The notes under the pieces are model-generated. The model was given only the letters and a program-made list of their open reading frames with translations. It was not told the origin of the DNA and did no database searches. Both the position numbers and the translations under genes were made by a program. 64,000 bases of DNA, from positions 124,001-188,000 of the forward strand of contig RQJH01000003.1 in the NCBI GenBank assembly GCA_014156375.1. Reading direction: 5' to 3'. Shown here in pieces: positions 1 to 9,740 of this stretch; within the stretch, counting starts at the first letter, position 1; each line of letters starts with the position of its first letter. This DNA comes from Enterobacteriaceae bacterium 89 (GTDB lineage Bacteria > Pseudomonadota > Gammaproteobacteria > Enterobacterales > Enterobacteriaceae).

Positions 1-899
<899 letters not shown>

Positions 900-1403
900 T
901 CAAGTGTTTTGTAGAAATTGTTGCCACAGCAGTTCTAAGGCAAAGGCTGTAGCCTGACGGCGCACGGCTTCGCGGTCTCCGGCGAAGCATTCCTGTTGGG
1001 TGACGCCCTGCCCGTTCGCACAGGCAAGACCAAACCACACCGTGCCAACCGGCTTTTCTTTACTGCCGCCGTCCGGTCCGGCAATGCCGCTCACGGAAAG
1101 CGCGTAGGTTGCACGGGCCGCCCGCAGCGCGCCAATTGCCATCTCTACCACCACCGGCTCGCTTACCGCACCGTGGTTCAGCAGCGTCTCTTCGCGCACA
1201 CCAATCATTTGGGCTTTTGCTTCATTGCTGTAAGTGACAAATCCACGCTCGAACCAGGCAGAGCTGCCTGAAATATCGGTGAGCACTTTGGCAATCCAGC
1301 CGCCGGTGCAGGATTCCGCGGTGGTTACCGTTGCGCCTTGCGCCTTCAGCGCCAGCCCAACGCGTTCGCTGAGCGCCATCAGTTCTTGATCGGTCATCGT
1401 CAT
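900..1403 (-). CDS. pncC: Nicotinamide-nucleotide amidohydrolase PncC (CinA C-terminal type)
   Basis: This 167-residue protein is the stand-alone CinA C-terminal domain. The family deamidates nicotinamide mononucleotide to nicotinate mononucleotide, recycling NMN (for example NMN released by NAD-dependent DNA ligase) back to NAD. Visible family motifs are AESCTGG near residue 29, the VSGIAGPDGG loop near residue 105 and GTVWFG following it. E. coli PncC (YgaD) is 165 residues and also lies next to recA. The gene ends directly at the recA LexA box, so it is probably transcribed from its own promoter in 1404-1480. Confidence in the family is high; the reaction is taken from the characterised E. 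coli homologue. Confidence 0.93.
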   Translation of the reverse strand: MTMTDQELMALSERVGLALKAQGATVTTAESCTGGWIAKVLTDISGSSAWFERGFVTYSNEAKAQMIGVREETLLNHGAVSEPVVVEMAIGALRAARATYALSVSGIAGPDGGSKEKPVGTVWFGLACANGQGVTQQECFAGDREAVRRQATAFALELLWQQFLQNT

Positions 1404-1502
1404 TCCCCAAAGCCTGAAAAGATGGACATCAGGGTAGCACTTTCATCAGTAAGATGGGGATGAGGTGAGAATTTTACGAGGCAGGTTCCAGCAAATCGTT
1501 CA

Positions 1503-1524
1503 GCGCCCCCTTCCGTTGGGGCGC
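1503..1524 (-). terminator. Hairpin downstream of the metal ABC operon
   Basis: GCGCCCC and GGGGCGC form a 7-bp stem with an 8-base loop between pncC and the end of the ABC operon. There is no clear U-run, so intrinsic termination is only a suggestion. Confidence 0.4.
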
Positions 1525-1533
1525 ATATCAGAA

Positions 1534-2412
1534 TTACTTCATGCTGTTAGCCAGCGTTTCCACGTTATGGCGCAGCATTTTGACGTAGCTGTCCGCCACG
1601 CCACCCGGTTTTGACAAGGCTTCAGGATAGAGCTCGCCGCCAGGCTGTGCCCCGGTAGCAGAGGCGATCTGTTTAACCAGCCGCGGGTCGAGCTGATTTT
1701 CCATAAACCAGGTGTGTACGCCGTCCGCTTTAATCTGTTTGATAAGATCCCCGACGGCCGCCGCGCTTGCCTCACTTTCAGAAGAAAGCCCCTGTGGCGC
1801 AAGGAAGGTCACATTGTAGGCCCGGCCAAAATAGCCAAACGCATCGTGGCTGGTCAGCACTTTGCGTTTTGCCTGCGGAATTGCGCTGAATTGTGCTTTC
1901 GCCCAGCCATCAATTTGCTTCAGTTGAGCAATATAAGCCTGACCGCTGGCGTTCAGCGCCACCTCATCTTCAGGATCGGCTTTCACCAGCCCGGTCAGAA
2001 TGTTTTTCGCATACAGTGCACCGTTCGCCGCGCTGTTCCAGGCGTGAGGATCGGTGACCATTTTCCCGTCTTCATCAAGCATGTGTGTTTTCACCCCGTC
2101 GGAGGCAACCACCAGCTCGCCTTTAAAGCCGGAGGCTTTCACCAGCCTGTCCAGCCAGCCTTCCAGCCCCAGACCGTTGACCACCACCACATCCGCTTTG
2201 CTCAGCAGCAGGCTGTCCTTGGGCGACGGTTCAAAAGTATGCGGATCGCCGTCTGGCCCCACCAGCGTATCGACATGAACATGCTCACCGCCCACCTGCT
2301 GGACCATATCGGCCAGCACCGAAAAACTCGTCACTACGTTGAGCGTTTTTGCCATCGCGCCCTGCGAAAGTGCGCCGAGAGCCAGCGCCAGAATTAACCC
2401 TGTACGTTTCAT
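1534..2412 (-). CDS. Metal (zinc/manganese-type) ABC transporter, periplasmic binding protein
   Basis: This is a cluster A-I solute-binding protein of the ZnuA/SitA/TroA family that captures Zn2+ or Mn2+ in the periplasm for the permease encoded next to it. A signal peptide is visible from the chosen start (MKRTGLILALALGALSQGAMA-K); an upstream in-frame start at 2472 would spoil it. Candidate metal ligands are the His of DPHTFEPSP, the His of DPHAW, the His of TSHDAFGYFGRAY and an acidic residue in the MENQLDPR segment near the C-terminus. It lacks the long His/Asp-rich loop of housekeeping ZnuA. A Zur-box-like operator upstream of the operon argues for zinc, but manganese cannot be excluded from sequence. 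It is the last gene of a four-gene operon; a gap of 13 bases separates it from the permease. Confidence 0.85.
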   Translation of the reverse strand: MKRTGLILALALGALSQGAMAKTLNVVTSFSVLADMVQQVGGEHVHVDTLVGPDGDPHTFEPSPKDSLLLSKADVVVVNGLGLEGWLDRLVKASGFKGELVVASDGVKTHMLDEDGKMVTDPHAWNSAANGALYAKNILTGLVKADPEDEVALNASGQAYIAQLKQIDGWAKAQFSAIPQAKRKVLTSHDAFGYFGRAYNVTFLAPQGLSSESEASAAAVGDLIKQIKADGVHTWFMENQLDPRLVKQIASATGAQPGGELYPEALSKPGGVADSYVKMLRHNVETLANSMK

Positions 2413-2425
2413 CGTTTCCCCTTTA

Positions 2426-3286
2426 TTAAAAAAGCGCTCGCAGGCTGAAGGCCAGCCGGCTACGCGTGCCAAAAAATACCGAAATGAAGAACAGCAGGCT
2501 GGCGCTCAGCACGATGGACGGGCCAGCGGGCAGATTGGCCGCCCAGGAAAGGCTTAAGCCAATCCAGGCGCAGAGTGCGCCGCTCGCGGCGGCCAGCAGC
2601 AAAATGACGGGCAGGGTTCGCGCCCAGCAGCGGGCAGCAATGGCTGGCAGCATCATCACCCCCACCGCCATCAGCGTGCCAAGCACCTGAAAACCAGCCA
2701 CCAGATTCAGCACCAGTAATGCCAGAAACAACCCATGCAGCAGCGAGGGCAGACGGCGCGAATTCACTTCCAGCCAGGCGCTGTCAAAGGCCTCGCTGAC
2801 CAGCCCGCGATACAGCAGCGCCATCACCACCAGAGTCAGGCTGGCTACGCCGCAAACAAACAGCGCCGCGTCGTTATCCACCGCCAGAATCGAGCCGAAT
2901 AAAAGATGGAGTAAATCAACGCTCGACCCTTTCAAAGAAACCAGCGTGACGCCAAGCGCCAGCGATCCCAGATAAAATCCGGCGAAGCTTGCATCCTCTT
3001 TCAGCGGTGTCCGGCGGCTAACCCAGCCGGCAATCAGCGCCACCGCAATCCCGGCAACAAAGCCGCCGACGGTCATCGCCAGCAGCGACATGCCGCTCAG
3101 CAGATACCCCACCGCCACGCCGGGCAAAATAGCGTGCGAAAGCGCATCGCCCATCAGGCTCATCCGGCGCAGCAGTAAGAACACGCCAAGCAGCGTGGTG
3201 CTGATGGACAGCGCCAGACAAACCACCAGCGCCCGGCGCATAAAGCCAAATTCAATAAAAGGCTGGAAGAAGGTGTGCCAGATCAT
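2426..3286 (-). CDS. Metal ABC transporter, membrane permease
   Basis: This is an ABC-3 family permease (ZnuB/SitC-like), 286 residues from the chosen ATG (MIWHTFFQPF). The ORF extends further upstream, but this start overlaps the ATPase stop as ATGA, the usual coupled arrangement. Eight or more hydrophobic segments are visible, and the conserved cytoplasmic segment RRMSLMGDALSHAILPG, which contacts the ATPase, lies around residues 41-57. It would form the transmembrane channel for Zn2+ or Mn2+. Its neighbours encode the matching ATPase and binding protein. Family assignment is firm; the metal is inferred. Confidence 0.87.
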   Translation of the reverse strand: MIWHTFFQPFIEFGFMRRALVVCLALSISTTLLGVFLLLRRMSLMGDALSHAILPGVAVGYLLSGMSLLAMTVGGFVAGIAVALIAGWVSRRTPLKEDASFAGFYLGSLALGVTLVSLKGSSVDLLHLLFGSILAVDNDAALFVCGVASLTLVVMALLYRGLVSEAFDSAWLEVNSRRLPSLLHGLFLALLVLNLVAGFQVLGTLMAVGVMMLPAIAARCWARTLPVILLLAAASGALCAWIGLSLSWAANLPAGPSIVLSASLLFFISVFFGTRSRLAFSLRALF

Positions 3287-3960
3287 GCGCGTCTCGCCGT
3301 GTCGAAGGCCGAAAGTACGGCGGAGGTTTCGCCCCATTGTGCATGACGGGACTCAAGCAGCAGGGTTTCAGGGAAATGACGAGCCACTCGCTGGTTATCG
3401 TGCAGCACCGCGAGGATGGTCTGCCCGCTTTGGTGCATCTCCAGAATCACCTCCATCAGCGCCTGGCTGGTGGCTTCATCAATCCCGGTGAAAGGTTCGT
3501 CCAGCATCACCAGCGGGGCCTGTTGCACCAGCACACGGGCGAACAGCATGCGCTGAAACTGCCCGCCGGAAAGCGCTTCTATCGGCGAATTCGCCAGAGC
3601 AGCAAGCCCGACCCGCTCGATGGCTGCGCTGATACGACTGCGCATCTCACGATTAAACCCGCGAAGCAGAGAAATCTGCGGCCATGCGCCCTGGCTCACG
3701 ACATCGTGCACCGTTAAGGGAAACTGGGATTCGAGTGAATGACGCTGTGCCAGCCAGCCAATCACCGGACGTCGCGGGTGCCAGCGCAGCACACCGCTGA
3801 CAGGAGGAATAAAACCCGCCAGCGTTTTCAACAGCGTGGATTTACCGCAGCCGTTAACGCCAACAATAGCCGTCAGGGAGCCCTGCTCGATCGTGCCGCA
3901 CAGTGACGGAGTAATGGCAAGGCGATCGTAGCCCGCCACCAGATTATCAAGGGTGATCAT
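3283..3960 (-). CDS. Metal ABC transporter, ATP-binding subunit
   Basis: This 225-residue ATPase is of the ZnuC/SitB/MntB type and powers uptake through the adjacent permease. Visible motifs are Walker A GVNGCGKST, the signature LSGGQFQRM, Walker B VMLDEPF and the switch His in AVLHDNQ. The start MITLDNLVAGYD is chosen because it overlaps the stop of the small upstream gene as ATGA; an in-frame start at 3993 would add 11 residues with no family counterpart. It is much shorter than ZnuC at its C-terminus and lacks the long Zn-binding tail, resembling Mn/Fe/Zn A-I ATPases generally. Confidence 0.87.
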   Translation of the reverse strand: MITLDNLVAGYDRLAITPSLCGTIEQGSLTAIVGVNGCGKSTLLKTLAGFIPPVSGVLRWHPRRPVIGWLAQRHSLESQFPLTVHDVVSQGAWPQISLLRGFNREMRSRISAAIERVGLAALANSPIEALSGGQFQRMLFARVLVQQAPLVMLDEPFTGIDEATSQALMEVILEMHQSGQTILAVLHDNQRVARHFPETLLLESRHAQWGETSAVLSAFDTARRA

Positions 3961-4070
3961 GGCAGCGCGACCGCCCACAGGGTTGCCAGCCACAGTAACG
4001 CCAGCAGGATCAGAACAAACCCCAGCCTCAGCAGGCTGGATGCCGTAAACAAAGAGAAAACCATCGCCAT
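3957..4070 (-). CDS. Small hydrophobic protein (37 aa) heading the metal ABC operon
   Basis: The frame reads MAMVFSLFTASSLLRLGFVL and then continues with a Leu/Trp/Ala-rich stretch to ALP-stop. This predicts a single transmembrane helix of about 20 residues. Its TGA overlaps the ATPase ATG by four bases (ATGA), exactly like the ATPase/permease junction, which suggests translational coupling and a real gene. It begins just downstream of the Zur-like box. A second Met at residue 3 (4062-4064) is an alternative start, and no strong Shine-Dalgarno sequence is visible. The function is not recognised; an accessory subunit or regulator of the transporter is inference from position only. Confidence 0.5.
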   Translation of the reverse strand: MAMVFSLFTASSLLRLGFVLILLALLWLATLWAVALP

Positions 4071-4081
4071 AAACTCAAATA

Positions 4082-4104
4082 TAAATGTTATAACGTAACA
4101 ATAA
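4082..4104 (-). promoter_or_regulatory. Zur-box-like operator of the metal ABC operon
   Basis: TGTTA (4086-4090) and TAACA (4096-4100) form an inverted repeat within an AT-rich 23-base stretch. It matches 16 of 22 defined positions of the enterobacterial Zur consensus that I recall (GAAATGTTATAnTATAACATTTC). It lies immediately upstream of the first gene of the operon and overlaps where a promoter -10 region would be. Zinc-responsive repression is inferred. Confidence 0.65.
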
Positions 4105-4167
4105 TGAGTTATGGCGATATTGTAAATTGCTGTCGACGAACGGGGCTGTTTCGAAATATTTCAGACT

Positions 4168-4185
4168 CCCCTCCCGCAGGAGGGG
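4168..4185 (-). terminator. Hairpin after mltB
   Basis: CCCCTCC and GGAGGGG form a perfect 7-bp stem with a 4-base loop, ten bases beyond the mltB stop. A U-run is not obvious; it may act as a terminator or as an RNA-stabilising hairpin. Confidence 0.45.
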
Positions 4186-4194
4186 AAAGGAGAA

Positions 4195-5277
4195 TTACTG
4201 CTGAACGCGGGCCTGCGACACGGCAAGGCCAAGCTGCCAGACGGCCATCGCGTAATGTGTGCTGTGGTTATAGCGGGTGATAGCGTAGAAGTTCGGCAGA
4301 CCGTACCAGTACTCATAGCCGGTTCCCACGTCCAGACGCAGCAGGCTTGCCTGTTGATGGTTGCCCAGAGACTGCGTTGGCGTCAGGCCAGCCGCAGAGA
4401 GCTGCGCCACGCTATAGTTGGTTTTAAAGCCGTTATCCAGCCCCGGAGCCTGGCCCATCGCCTGCACCGCCACCTGATCGCCCTTCACCCAGCCGTGCTG
4501 TTTGAAGTAGTTCGCCACGCTGCCGATGGCATCATCCGGATCCCACAGGTTGATATGCCCGTCGCCGTTGAAGTCCACCGCGTATTGCTTATAAGACGAT
4601 GGCATAAACTGGCCGTAGCCCATTGCACCTGCGAAAGAGCCTTTCAGATCCAGCGGATCGTCCTGCTCGTCGCGCGCCATCAGCAGGAAGGTTTCCAGCT
4701 CGCCGGAGAAGTACTGCGCACGGCGCGGATAGTTGAAGGAGAGCGTAGCCAGCGCATCAAGGATGCGGGTTTTACCCATCACGCGGCCCCAGCGGGTTTC
4801 CACGCCGATGATGCCGACGATGATTTCCGGCGGCACGCCGTACACCATCCAGGCACGGTTGAGCGCGTCCTGATGTTCATTCCAGAAAGCGACCCCGTTT
4901 TGCACGTTATCCGGGGTAATGAACTGTTTGCGGTAACGCAGCCATGCGCCATTTGGCCCGGTCGGCACCTGTGCCGTTGGTGCCTGGCGGTCCATCAGAC
5001 GCAGCACGTAGTCCAGACGCTTGGCCTGAGAAAGGATTTCATGCAGCTGATTACGGTCGAAGCCGTGTTTGCTCACCATCTGATCGATGAACTGCTCAGC
5101 CGCCGGGTTATTTGCGAAATCGCCGCCCATCATGGTGACGTTATGCTGCGGCTCCAACAGGAAACCACCGGATGACGGAGAGGTGGTGGTCGGCGCTTCG
5201 GCCGTTTTCGGCTTGCTGCTACAGGCAGCAACCAGCACGCAGAGCGGGAGTAAGGTCAGATAACGACGCTTCAACAT
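4195..5277 (-). CDS. mltB: Membrane-bound lytic murein transglycosylase B
   Basis: MltB cleaves the beta-1,4 bond between MurNAc and GlcNAc in peptidoglycan, leaving a 1,6-anhydro end, from the inner face of the outer membrane. From the ATG at 5275-5277 the 360-residue protein starts with a lipoprotein signal ending LVAAC-SS (lipidated Cys19). The catalytic Glu lies in GIIGVETRWGR, and an EF-hand-like loop DFNGDGHINLWD is present as in the E. coli enzyme. It aligns along its length with E. coli MltB (361 residues). In E. coli srlA follows mltB; here norR follows directly. Confidence 0.96.
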   Translation of the reverse strand: MLKRRYLTLLPLCVLVAACSSKPKTAEAPTTTSPSSGGFLLEPQHNVTMMGGDFANNPAAEQFIDQMVSKHGFDRNQLHEILSQAKRLDYVLRLMDRQAPTAQVPTGPNGAWLRYRKQFITPDNVQNGVAFWNEHQDALNRAWMVYGVPPEIIVGIIGVETRWGRVMGKTRILDALATLSFNYPRRAQYFSGELETFLLMARDEQDDPLDLKGSFAGAMGYGQFMPSSYKQYAVDFNGDGHINLWDPDDAIGSVANYFKQHGWVKGDQVAVQAMGQAPGLDNGFKTNYSVAQLSAAGLTPTQSLGNHQQASLLRLDVGTGYEYWYGLPNFYAITRYNHSTHYAMAVWQLGLAVSQARVQQ

Positions 5278-5383
5278 GTGACATCCATTTAGCAATTTCG
5301 GCAAAGATGACCATGGTAATCATCCCGCCGGGGATAAGGAAGCCTCCGCGCGCCGCAGAACAGCAAAATTTTGCTTAAAAGAA

Positions 5384-6895
5384 TTATTTGATCCCCAGAC
5401 GTTTTGCCAGGCGGTGCAAATTCGCCACGTCCAGCGACAGCGCGCGTGCCGTAGCGGCCCAGTTATTGCGCTGATTTTGCAGCGCCTGCACTATCGCCTG
5501 GCGCTGAAAGGCGTCCGTGGCTTCACGCAGATTCAGCGCATCCTGGGTCACCAGCGGCAGCTCAGCCGCAGGCTCCACGCTGCTGGTAAAAGCAAAATGC
5601 CGGGGCTCCAGAATCACTTCATCGCCAGAGCTTGCCGCACGGGCCAGCACCACCGCACGGTGAATCGCATGTTCCAGCTCACGGACGTTACCGGGCCAGA
5701 CATACCCGGCGAGATGCGCTCGCGCCGCCGGGCTCAGAATAACCCTCGCAAGACTCATTCTTGAACGGCACTGCTCGCAGAAATAGCCAGCCAGTAGGAT
5801 CACGTCCTCATCGCGTTCCCGTAGCGCAGGCACGGAGAGAGGGAAAACGCTTAAGCGATGGAACAGGTCGGCGCGAAAACGCCCGGCAAGCACTTCTTCG
5901 CGCAGGTCGCGGTTGGTGGCGGCCAGCACCCTGACATCCACCCGCAGACTGCGGTCGTCCCCTACCCGCTGGATATCGCCGTACTGTAAAACTCTCAGCA
6001 GCTTGGCCTGCAGCGCCAGAGAAAGCTCGCCAATTTCATCCAGAAACAGCGTGCCTTTGTCGGCAATTTCGAATTTCCCGCTGCGGTGGCTGATGGCACC
6101 GGTAAACGCGCCTTTCACATGACCGAACAGTTCACTTTCGGCCACGCTTTCTGGCAAGGCCGCGCAGTTGAGGTACACCAGCGCCTGCTCCGCACGCGGG
6201 GACTGCTGATGAATCGCCTTCGCCACCAGCTCTTTGCCGGTACCGGTTTCGCCGCTGATCAGCACGTTGAGCTCGGAGGCCGCCACAATCTCAATCTCTT
6301 TTTTGAGCTGCACCACCGGCGCCGACAGGCCAATCATCTCCTGGCTTCCCGGCTCCGTGTCGCCGACATCCTGCCCGGCCAGCAGGTTCTGGCTTTCCAG
6401 TCGGGCGATCAGCAGCGCGTTGTTCAGCGCCCCGGACACCAGCGCGGCAATCAGCCGCAGCTCTTCGTCGCTGTAGCGGTCGAACTGGTGTTCATCCATG
6501 CCGTCGAGCGTCAGCGCGCCAATCAGGGTTTGCCCGGCAAACAGCGGCAGGCCAAGACAGGCGTGAACCTTCAGGCTTTCCAGCCCTGGGATCAGGCCGT
6601 CGTAGGGATCGGGCAGATCGCTGTCGGCAGGGAAACGCACCACGTCACCCGCGCGGGCAATCGCCTCCAGCCGCGGATGCCCCTCCAGAGCAAAGCGCCG
6701 CCCGAGCACATCCTTCGCCAGCCCATCTATCGCCAGCGGAATAAACTGATGCGCCTCATAGCGCAGCAGCGCGGAGGCGTCGCAGCCCAACAGCTGGCGC
6801 AGCGTGGTGATCAAGCGGGAGAAGCGGTCCGGATGCCCGATATCGCTTTGCAGTTCGATGGCCATTTTAGCCAGCGCTTCGGTGGAGAAATTCAT
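5384..6895 (-). CDS. norR: Nitric-oxide-sensing sigma-54 activator NorR
   Basis: NorR switches on norVW in response to NO bound at a non-haem iron in its GAF domain. The 503-residue protein has the GAF domain at 1-170 with all four iron-site residues reported for E. coli NorR at identical positions (Arg81, Asp99, Cys113, Asp131). The AAA+ domain follows, with Walker A GETGTGKE at 215-222 and the sigma-54 contact loop GAFTGA at 262-267. A Fis-type helix-turn-helix closes the protein. It is divergent from norV; three NorR sites lie in the 185-base gap and close to its own start, so autoregulation is likely. Confidence 0.97.
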   Translation of the reverse strand: MNFSTEALAKMAIELQSDIGHPDRFSRLITTLRQLLGCDASALLRYEAHQFIPLAIDGLAKDVLGRRFALEGHPRLEAIARAGDVVRFPADSDLPDPYDGLIPGLESLKVHACLGLPLFAGQTLIGALTLDGMDEHQFDRYSDEELRLIAALVSGALNNALLIARLESQNLLAGQDVGDTEPGSQEMIGLSAPVVQLKKEIEIVAASELNVLISGETGTGKELVAKAIHQQSPRAEQALVYLNCAALPESVAESELFGHVKGAFTGAISHRSGKFEIADKGTLFLDEIGELSLALQAKLLRVLQYGDIQRVGDDRSLRVDVRVLAATNRDLREEVLAGRFRADLFHRLSVFPLSVPALRERDEDVILLAGYFCEQCRSRMSLARVILSPAARAHLAGYVWPGNVRELEHAIHRAVVLARAASSGDEVILEPRHFAFTSSVEPAAELPLVTQDALNLREATDAFQRQAIVQALQNQRNNWAATARALSLDVANLHRLAKRLGIK

Positions 6896-6907
6896 GCCTG
6901 CCTCATT

Positions 6908-6963
6908 GTCATTATGACTATAATCATTGTCTTTTTGACTGTGACAATCATAGTCATAATGAC
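6908..6963. promoter_or_regulatory. Three NorR enhancer sites
   Basis: Three copies of the GT-N7-AC motif are present: GTCATTATGAC at 6908-6918, GTCTTTTTGAC at 6929-6939 and GTCATAATGAC at 6953-6963. The outer two are perfect or near-perfect palindromes. This matches the three-site enhancer known for E. coli norVW, where all three are needed for activation. Confidence 0.9.
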
Positions 6964-7016
6964 AAACACCGGCAATCGTTAAAATTTAAATCTTATTAGC
7001 ATCAACAAGATAAAAG

Positions 7017-7033
7017 TTGGCACGCAACTTGTA
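7017..7033 (+). promoter_or_regulatory. Sigma-54 promoter of norVW
   Basis: TTGGCACGCAACTTGTA has a perfect -24 element (TTGGCACG) and a -12 element TTGT instead of the usual TTGC. It lies 48 bases before norV and 54 bases downstream of the last NorR site, as expected for a NorR-activated promoter. Confidence 0.8.
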
Positions 7034-7080
7034 ATAGCTCAATCACTTTTTTATGAATCACCTGACTGATTGAGGATGCT

Positions 7081-8526
7081 ATGGCTATTCACGTTAAGAA
7101 CAATATTCACTGGGTTGGACAGCGCGACTGGGAAGTGCGTGATTTTCATGGTACCGAATATAAAACCCTGCGCGGCAGCAGCTATAACAGCTATCTGATC
7201 CGCGAAGAGAAAAACGTGCTGATCGACACCGTGGATCATAAATTCAGCCGCGAGTTCGTGCAGAACCTGCGTGCGGAAATCGATCTGGCCGATATCGACT
7301 ACATCATCATCAACCACGCGGAAGAAGATCACGCGGGCGCACTGACCGAGCTGATGAACTCCATTCCGGGCACGCCAATCTACTGTACCGCCAACGCCAT
7401 CGATTCCATCAACGGCCACCACCATCATCCGGAATGGAACTTCAACGTGGTCAAAACCGGCGACAGCCTGGATATCGGCAACGGCAAACAGCTGATCTTC
7501 GTCGAAACGCCAATGCTGCACTGGCCGGACAGCATGATGACCTACATGACCGGCGACGCGGTGCTATTCAGCAACGACGCCTTCGGTCAGCACTACTGCG
7601 ACGAACGTCTGTTTAATGACGAGGTGGATCAGGCCGAACTGTTCGAACAGTGCCAGCGCTATTACGCCAACATCCTGACGCCGTTCAGCCGCCTGGTGAC
7701 GCCAAAAATCACTGAGATCCTCGGCTTCAATCTGCCGGTCGATATGATCGCCACCTCGCACGGCGTGGTGTGGCGCGACAACCCAACGCAGATCGTTGAG
7801 CTGTACCTGAAATGGGCGGCGGATTATCAGGAAGATCGCATCACCATTTTCTACGACACCATGTCAAACAATACCCGCATGATGGCCGACGCTATCGCCC
7901 AGGGCATTAACGAAGTCGATCCGTGTGTAGCAGTCAAAATCTTCAACGTTTCCCGCAGCGATAAAAACGACGTGCTGACCAACGTCTTCCGCTCCAAAGG
8001 CGTGCTGGCGGGCACGTCCACCATGAACAACGTGATGATGCCGAAAATTGCCGGTCTGGTGGAAGAGATGACCGGTCTGCGTTTCCGTAACAAACGCGCC
8101 AGCGCCTTTGGCTCTCACGGCTGGAGCGGCGGCGCGGTAGACCGTCTTTCCACTCGCTTACAGGATGCTGGTTTTGAGATGTCCCTGAGCCTGAAAGCCA
8201 AATGGCGTCCGGATTCAGACGCACTGGAGCTGTGCCGCGAACACGGTCGTGAAATAGCCCGCCAGTGGGCGCTTGCGCCGCTGCCTGCCGCCGCAGCTAA
8301 AACAGAAACCGTGCCAGAAGCAGCTAACGACAGCTGTGCCAGCGCCAACCTGGGCCCGCAGATGCAGTGCAGCGTTTGCCAGTGGATTTACGATCCGGCG
8401 AAAGGCGATCCGAATCAGGACGTGGCTCCGGGAACCCCGTGGAGCGAAGTCCCGGACAATTTCCTCTGCCCTGAATGCTCACTGGGCAAAGACGTGTTTG
8501 ACGTGCTGGCAACGGAGGCCAAATGA
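7081..8526 (+). CDS. norV: Anaerobic nitric oxide reductase flavorubredoxin
   Basis: NorV reduces NO to N2O in the cytoplasm under anaerobic conditions. The 481-residue protein has a metallo-beta-lactamase-like diiron domain with ligands His79, Glu81, Asp83, His147, Asp166 and His227, all in the expected positions. A flavodoxin domain (about 250-395, beginning [16 protein letters not shown]) and a C-terminal rubredoxin domain with two CxxC pairs (CSVC, CPEC) follow. E. coli NorV is 479 residues. It is translated just ahead of norW with a 4-base overlap (ATGA). Electrons flow from NADH through NorW and the rubredoxin centre to FMN and then the diiron site. Confidence 0.97.
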   Translation: MAIHVKNNIHWVGQRDWEVRDFHGTEYKTLRGSSYNSYLIREEKNVLIDTVDHKFSREFVQNLRAEIDLADIDYIIINHAEEDHAGALTELMNSIPGTPIYCTANAIDSINGHHHHPEWNFNVVKTGDSLDIGNGKQLIFVETPMLHWPDSMMTYMTGDAVLFSNDAFGQHYCDERLFNDEVDQAELFEQCQRYYANILTPFSRLVTPKITEILGFNLPVDMIATSHGVVWRDNPTQIVELYLKWAADYQEDRITIFYDTMSNNTRMMADAIAQGINEVDPCVAVKIFNVSRSDKNDVLTNVFRSKGVLAGTSTMNNVMMPKIAGLVEEMTGLRFRNKRASAFGSHGWSGGAVDRLSTRLQDAGFEMSLSLKAKWRPDSDALELCREHGREIARQWALAPLPAAAAKTETVPEAANDSCASANLGPQMQCSVCQWIYDPAKGDPNQDVAPGTPWSEVPDNFLCPECSLGKDVFDVLATEAK

Positions 8527-9656
8527 CACACGGCATCGTTATCATCGGCTCGGGCTTCGCCGCCCGCCAGCTGGTGAAAAATATCCGTAAACAGGACGGT
8601 CAGGTTCCGCTGACCCTGATCGCTGCCGACAGCATGGACGAATACAACAAACCGGATCTCAGCCATGTGATCAGCCGCGATCAGTGCGCCGACGATCTGA
8701 CATTGCAGAGCGCGGGCGATTTCGCAGAGCAGTACAACCTGACGCTGTTTCCGCAAACGTGGATAACTGACATCGATGCGGCAGCAAGAACGATCAGAAG
8801 CAGCGAGCGCAGTTGGAGTTACGATAAACTGGTACTGGCAACCGGCGCCAGAGCGGCGGTGCCGCCGATCCCCGGAAAAGAGCTGTTGATTACCCTCAAC
8901 AGCCAGCAGGAATTTGCCGCCTCACAGCAGCAGCTGCGGGACGCCCGCCGGGTACTGATTATCGGCGGTGGCCTGATTGGCTGCGAGCTGGCGATGGATT
9001 TTCACAGCGCCGGGAAAGCCATCAGCGTGGTGGATAACTCCGCCAGCCTGCTGTCATCGCTGATGCCGCCAGAGGCCAGCAGCCGCCTGCAGCAAAAACT
9101 GACGCACAGCGGCGTTGAGCTGCTGCTCAAAAGCCAGGTGCAGTCGCTAGAGAAAACTGATCAGGGCATCGTCGCGCGGCTGACTGCTGAACGCGAACTC
9201 ACCGTGGATGCCGTGGTTGCCGCAATCGGCTTGCGCCCGGAAACAGGCCTTGCGCTGCGTGCCGGAGTTTCGGTCAATCGCGGGATCGTGGTGAACAGCG
9301 AGCTACAGACCAGCGATCCACACATTTACGCGCTGGGAGACTGTGCGGAAATCAACGGCAGGCTGCTGCCGTTCCTGCAGCCGATTTTGCTGAGCTCGCT
9401 GGCGCTGGCGAAAACGCTGCTGGGAATGCCGACGGAGCTGAAGCTGTCGCCAATGCTGGTGAAAATCAAAACGCCGCTGCTGCCATTGCAGCTCGCCGGA
9501 GAAACCCAACGTGACGATCTGGACTGGCATCTGGTCAGCGGCAGCGAGGGAATGGAGGCCAAAGGTCTGGACGGCGAGGGAAAAATTCGTGGATTTGTGG
9601 TCAGTGAAGAAAAAATGAAGCTGGCGTTTGGCTTGTTAAAACAGCTTAACGCCTGA
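8523..9656 (+). CDS. norW: NADH:flavorubredoxin reductase
   Basis: NorW is an FAD-dependent reductase that passes electrons from NADH to the rubredoxin domain of NorV. The 377-residue protein shows the N-terminal FAD-binding motif [12 protein letters not shown], the NAD-binding motif [14 protein letters not shown] near residue 145 and the second FAD motif [10 protein letters not shown] near residue 270, in the order typical of the rubredoxin reductase family. It overlaps norV by four bases and shares its promoter. A REP element follows the stop codon. Confidence 0.96.
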   Translation: MTHGIVIIGSGFAARQLVKNIRKQDGQVPLTLIAADSMDEYNKPDLSHVISRDQCADDLTLQSAGDFAEQYNLTLFPQTWITDIDAAARTIRSSERSWSYDKLVLATGARAAVPPIPGKELLITLNSQQEFAASQQQLRDARRVLIIGGGLIGCELAMDFHSAGKAISVVDNSASLLSSLMPPEASSRLQQKLTHSGVELLLKSQVQSLEKTDQGIVARLTAERELTVDAVVAAIGLRPETGLALRAGVSVNRGIVVNSELQTSDPHIYALGDCAEINGRLLPFLQPILLSSLALAKTLLGMPTELKLSPMLVKIKTPLLPLQLAGETQRDDLDWHLVSGSEGMEAKGLDGEGKIRGFVVSEEKMKLAFGLLKQLNA

Positions 9657-9660
9657 AGCA

Positions 9661-9735
9661 TTGCCCGGTGGCGCTTACGCTTACCGGACCTACAAAATCC
9701 GTAGGTCCGTGCAAGCGCAGCGCCGCCGGGCAGCT
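9661..9735. repeat. REP/BIME element after norW
   Basis: The arms TGCCCGGTGGCGCT and AGCGCCGCCGGGCA flank a CCTAC/GTAGG inner stem. This is a palindromic intergenic unit between the converging ends of norW and the nickel transporter gene, the usual site for such repeats. Confidence 0.8.
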
Positions 9736-9740
9736 CTTCC

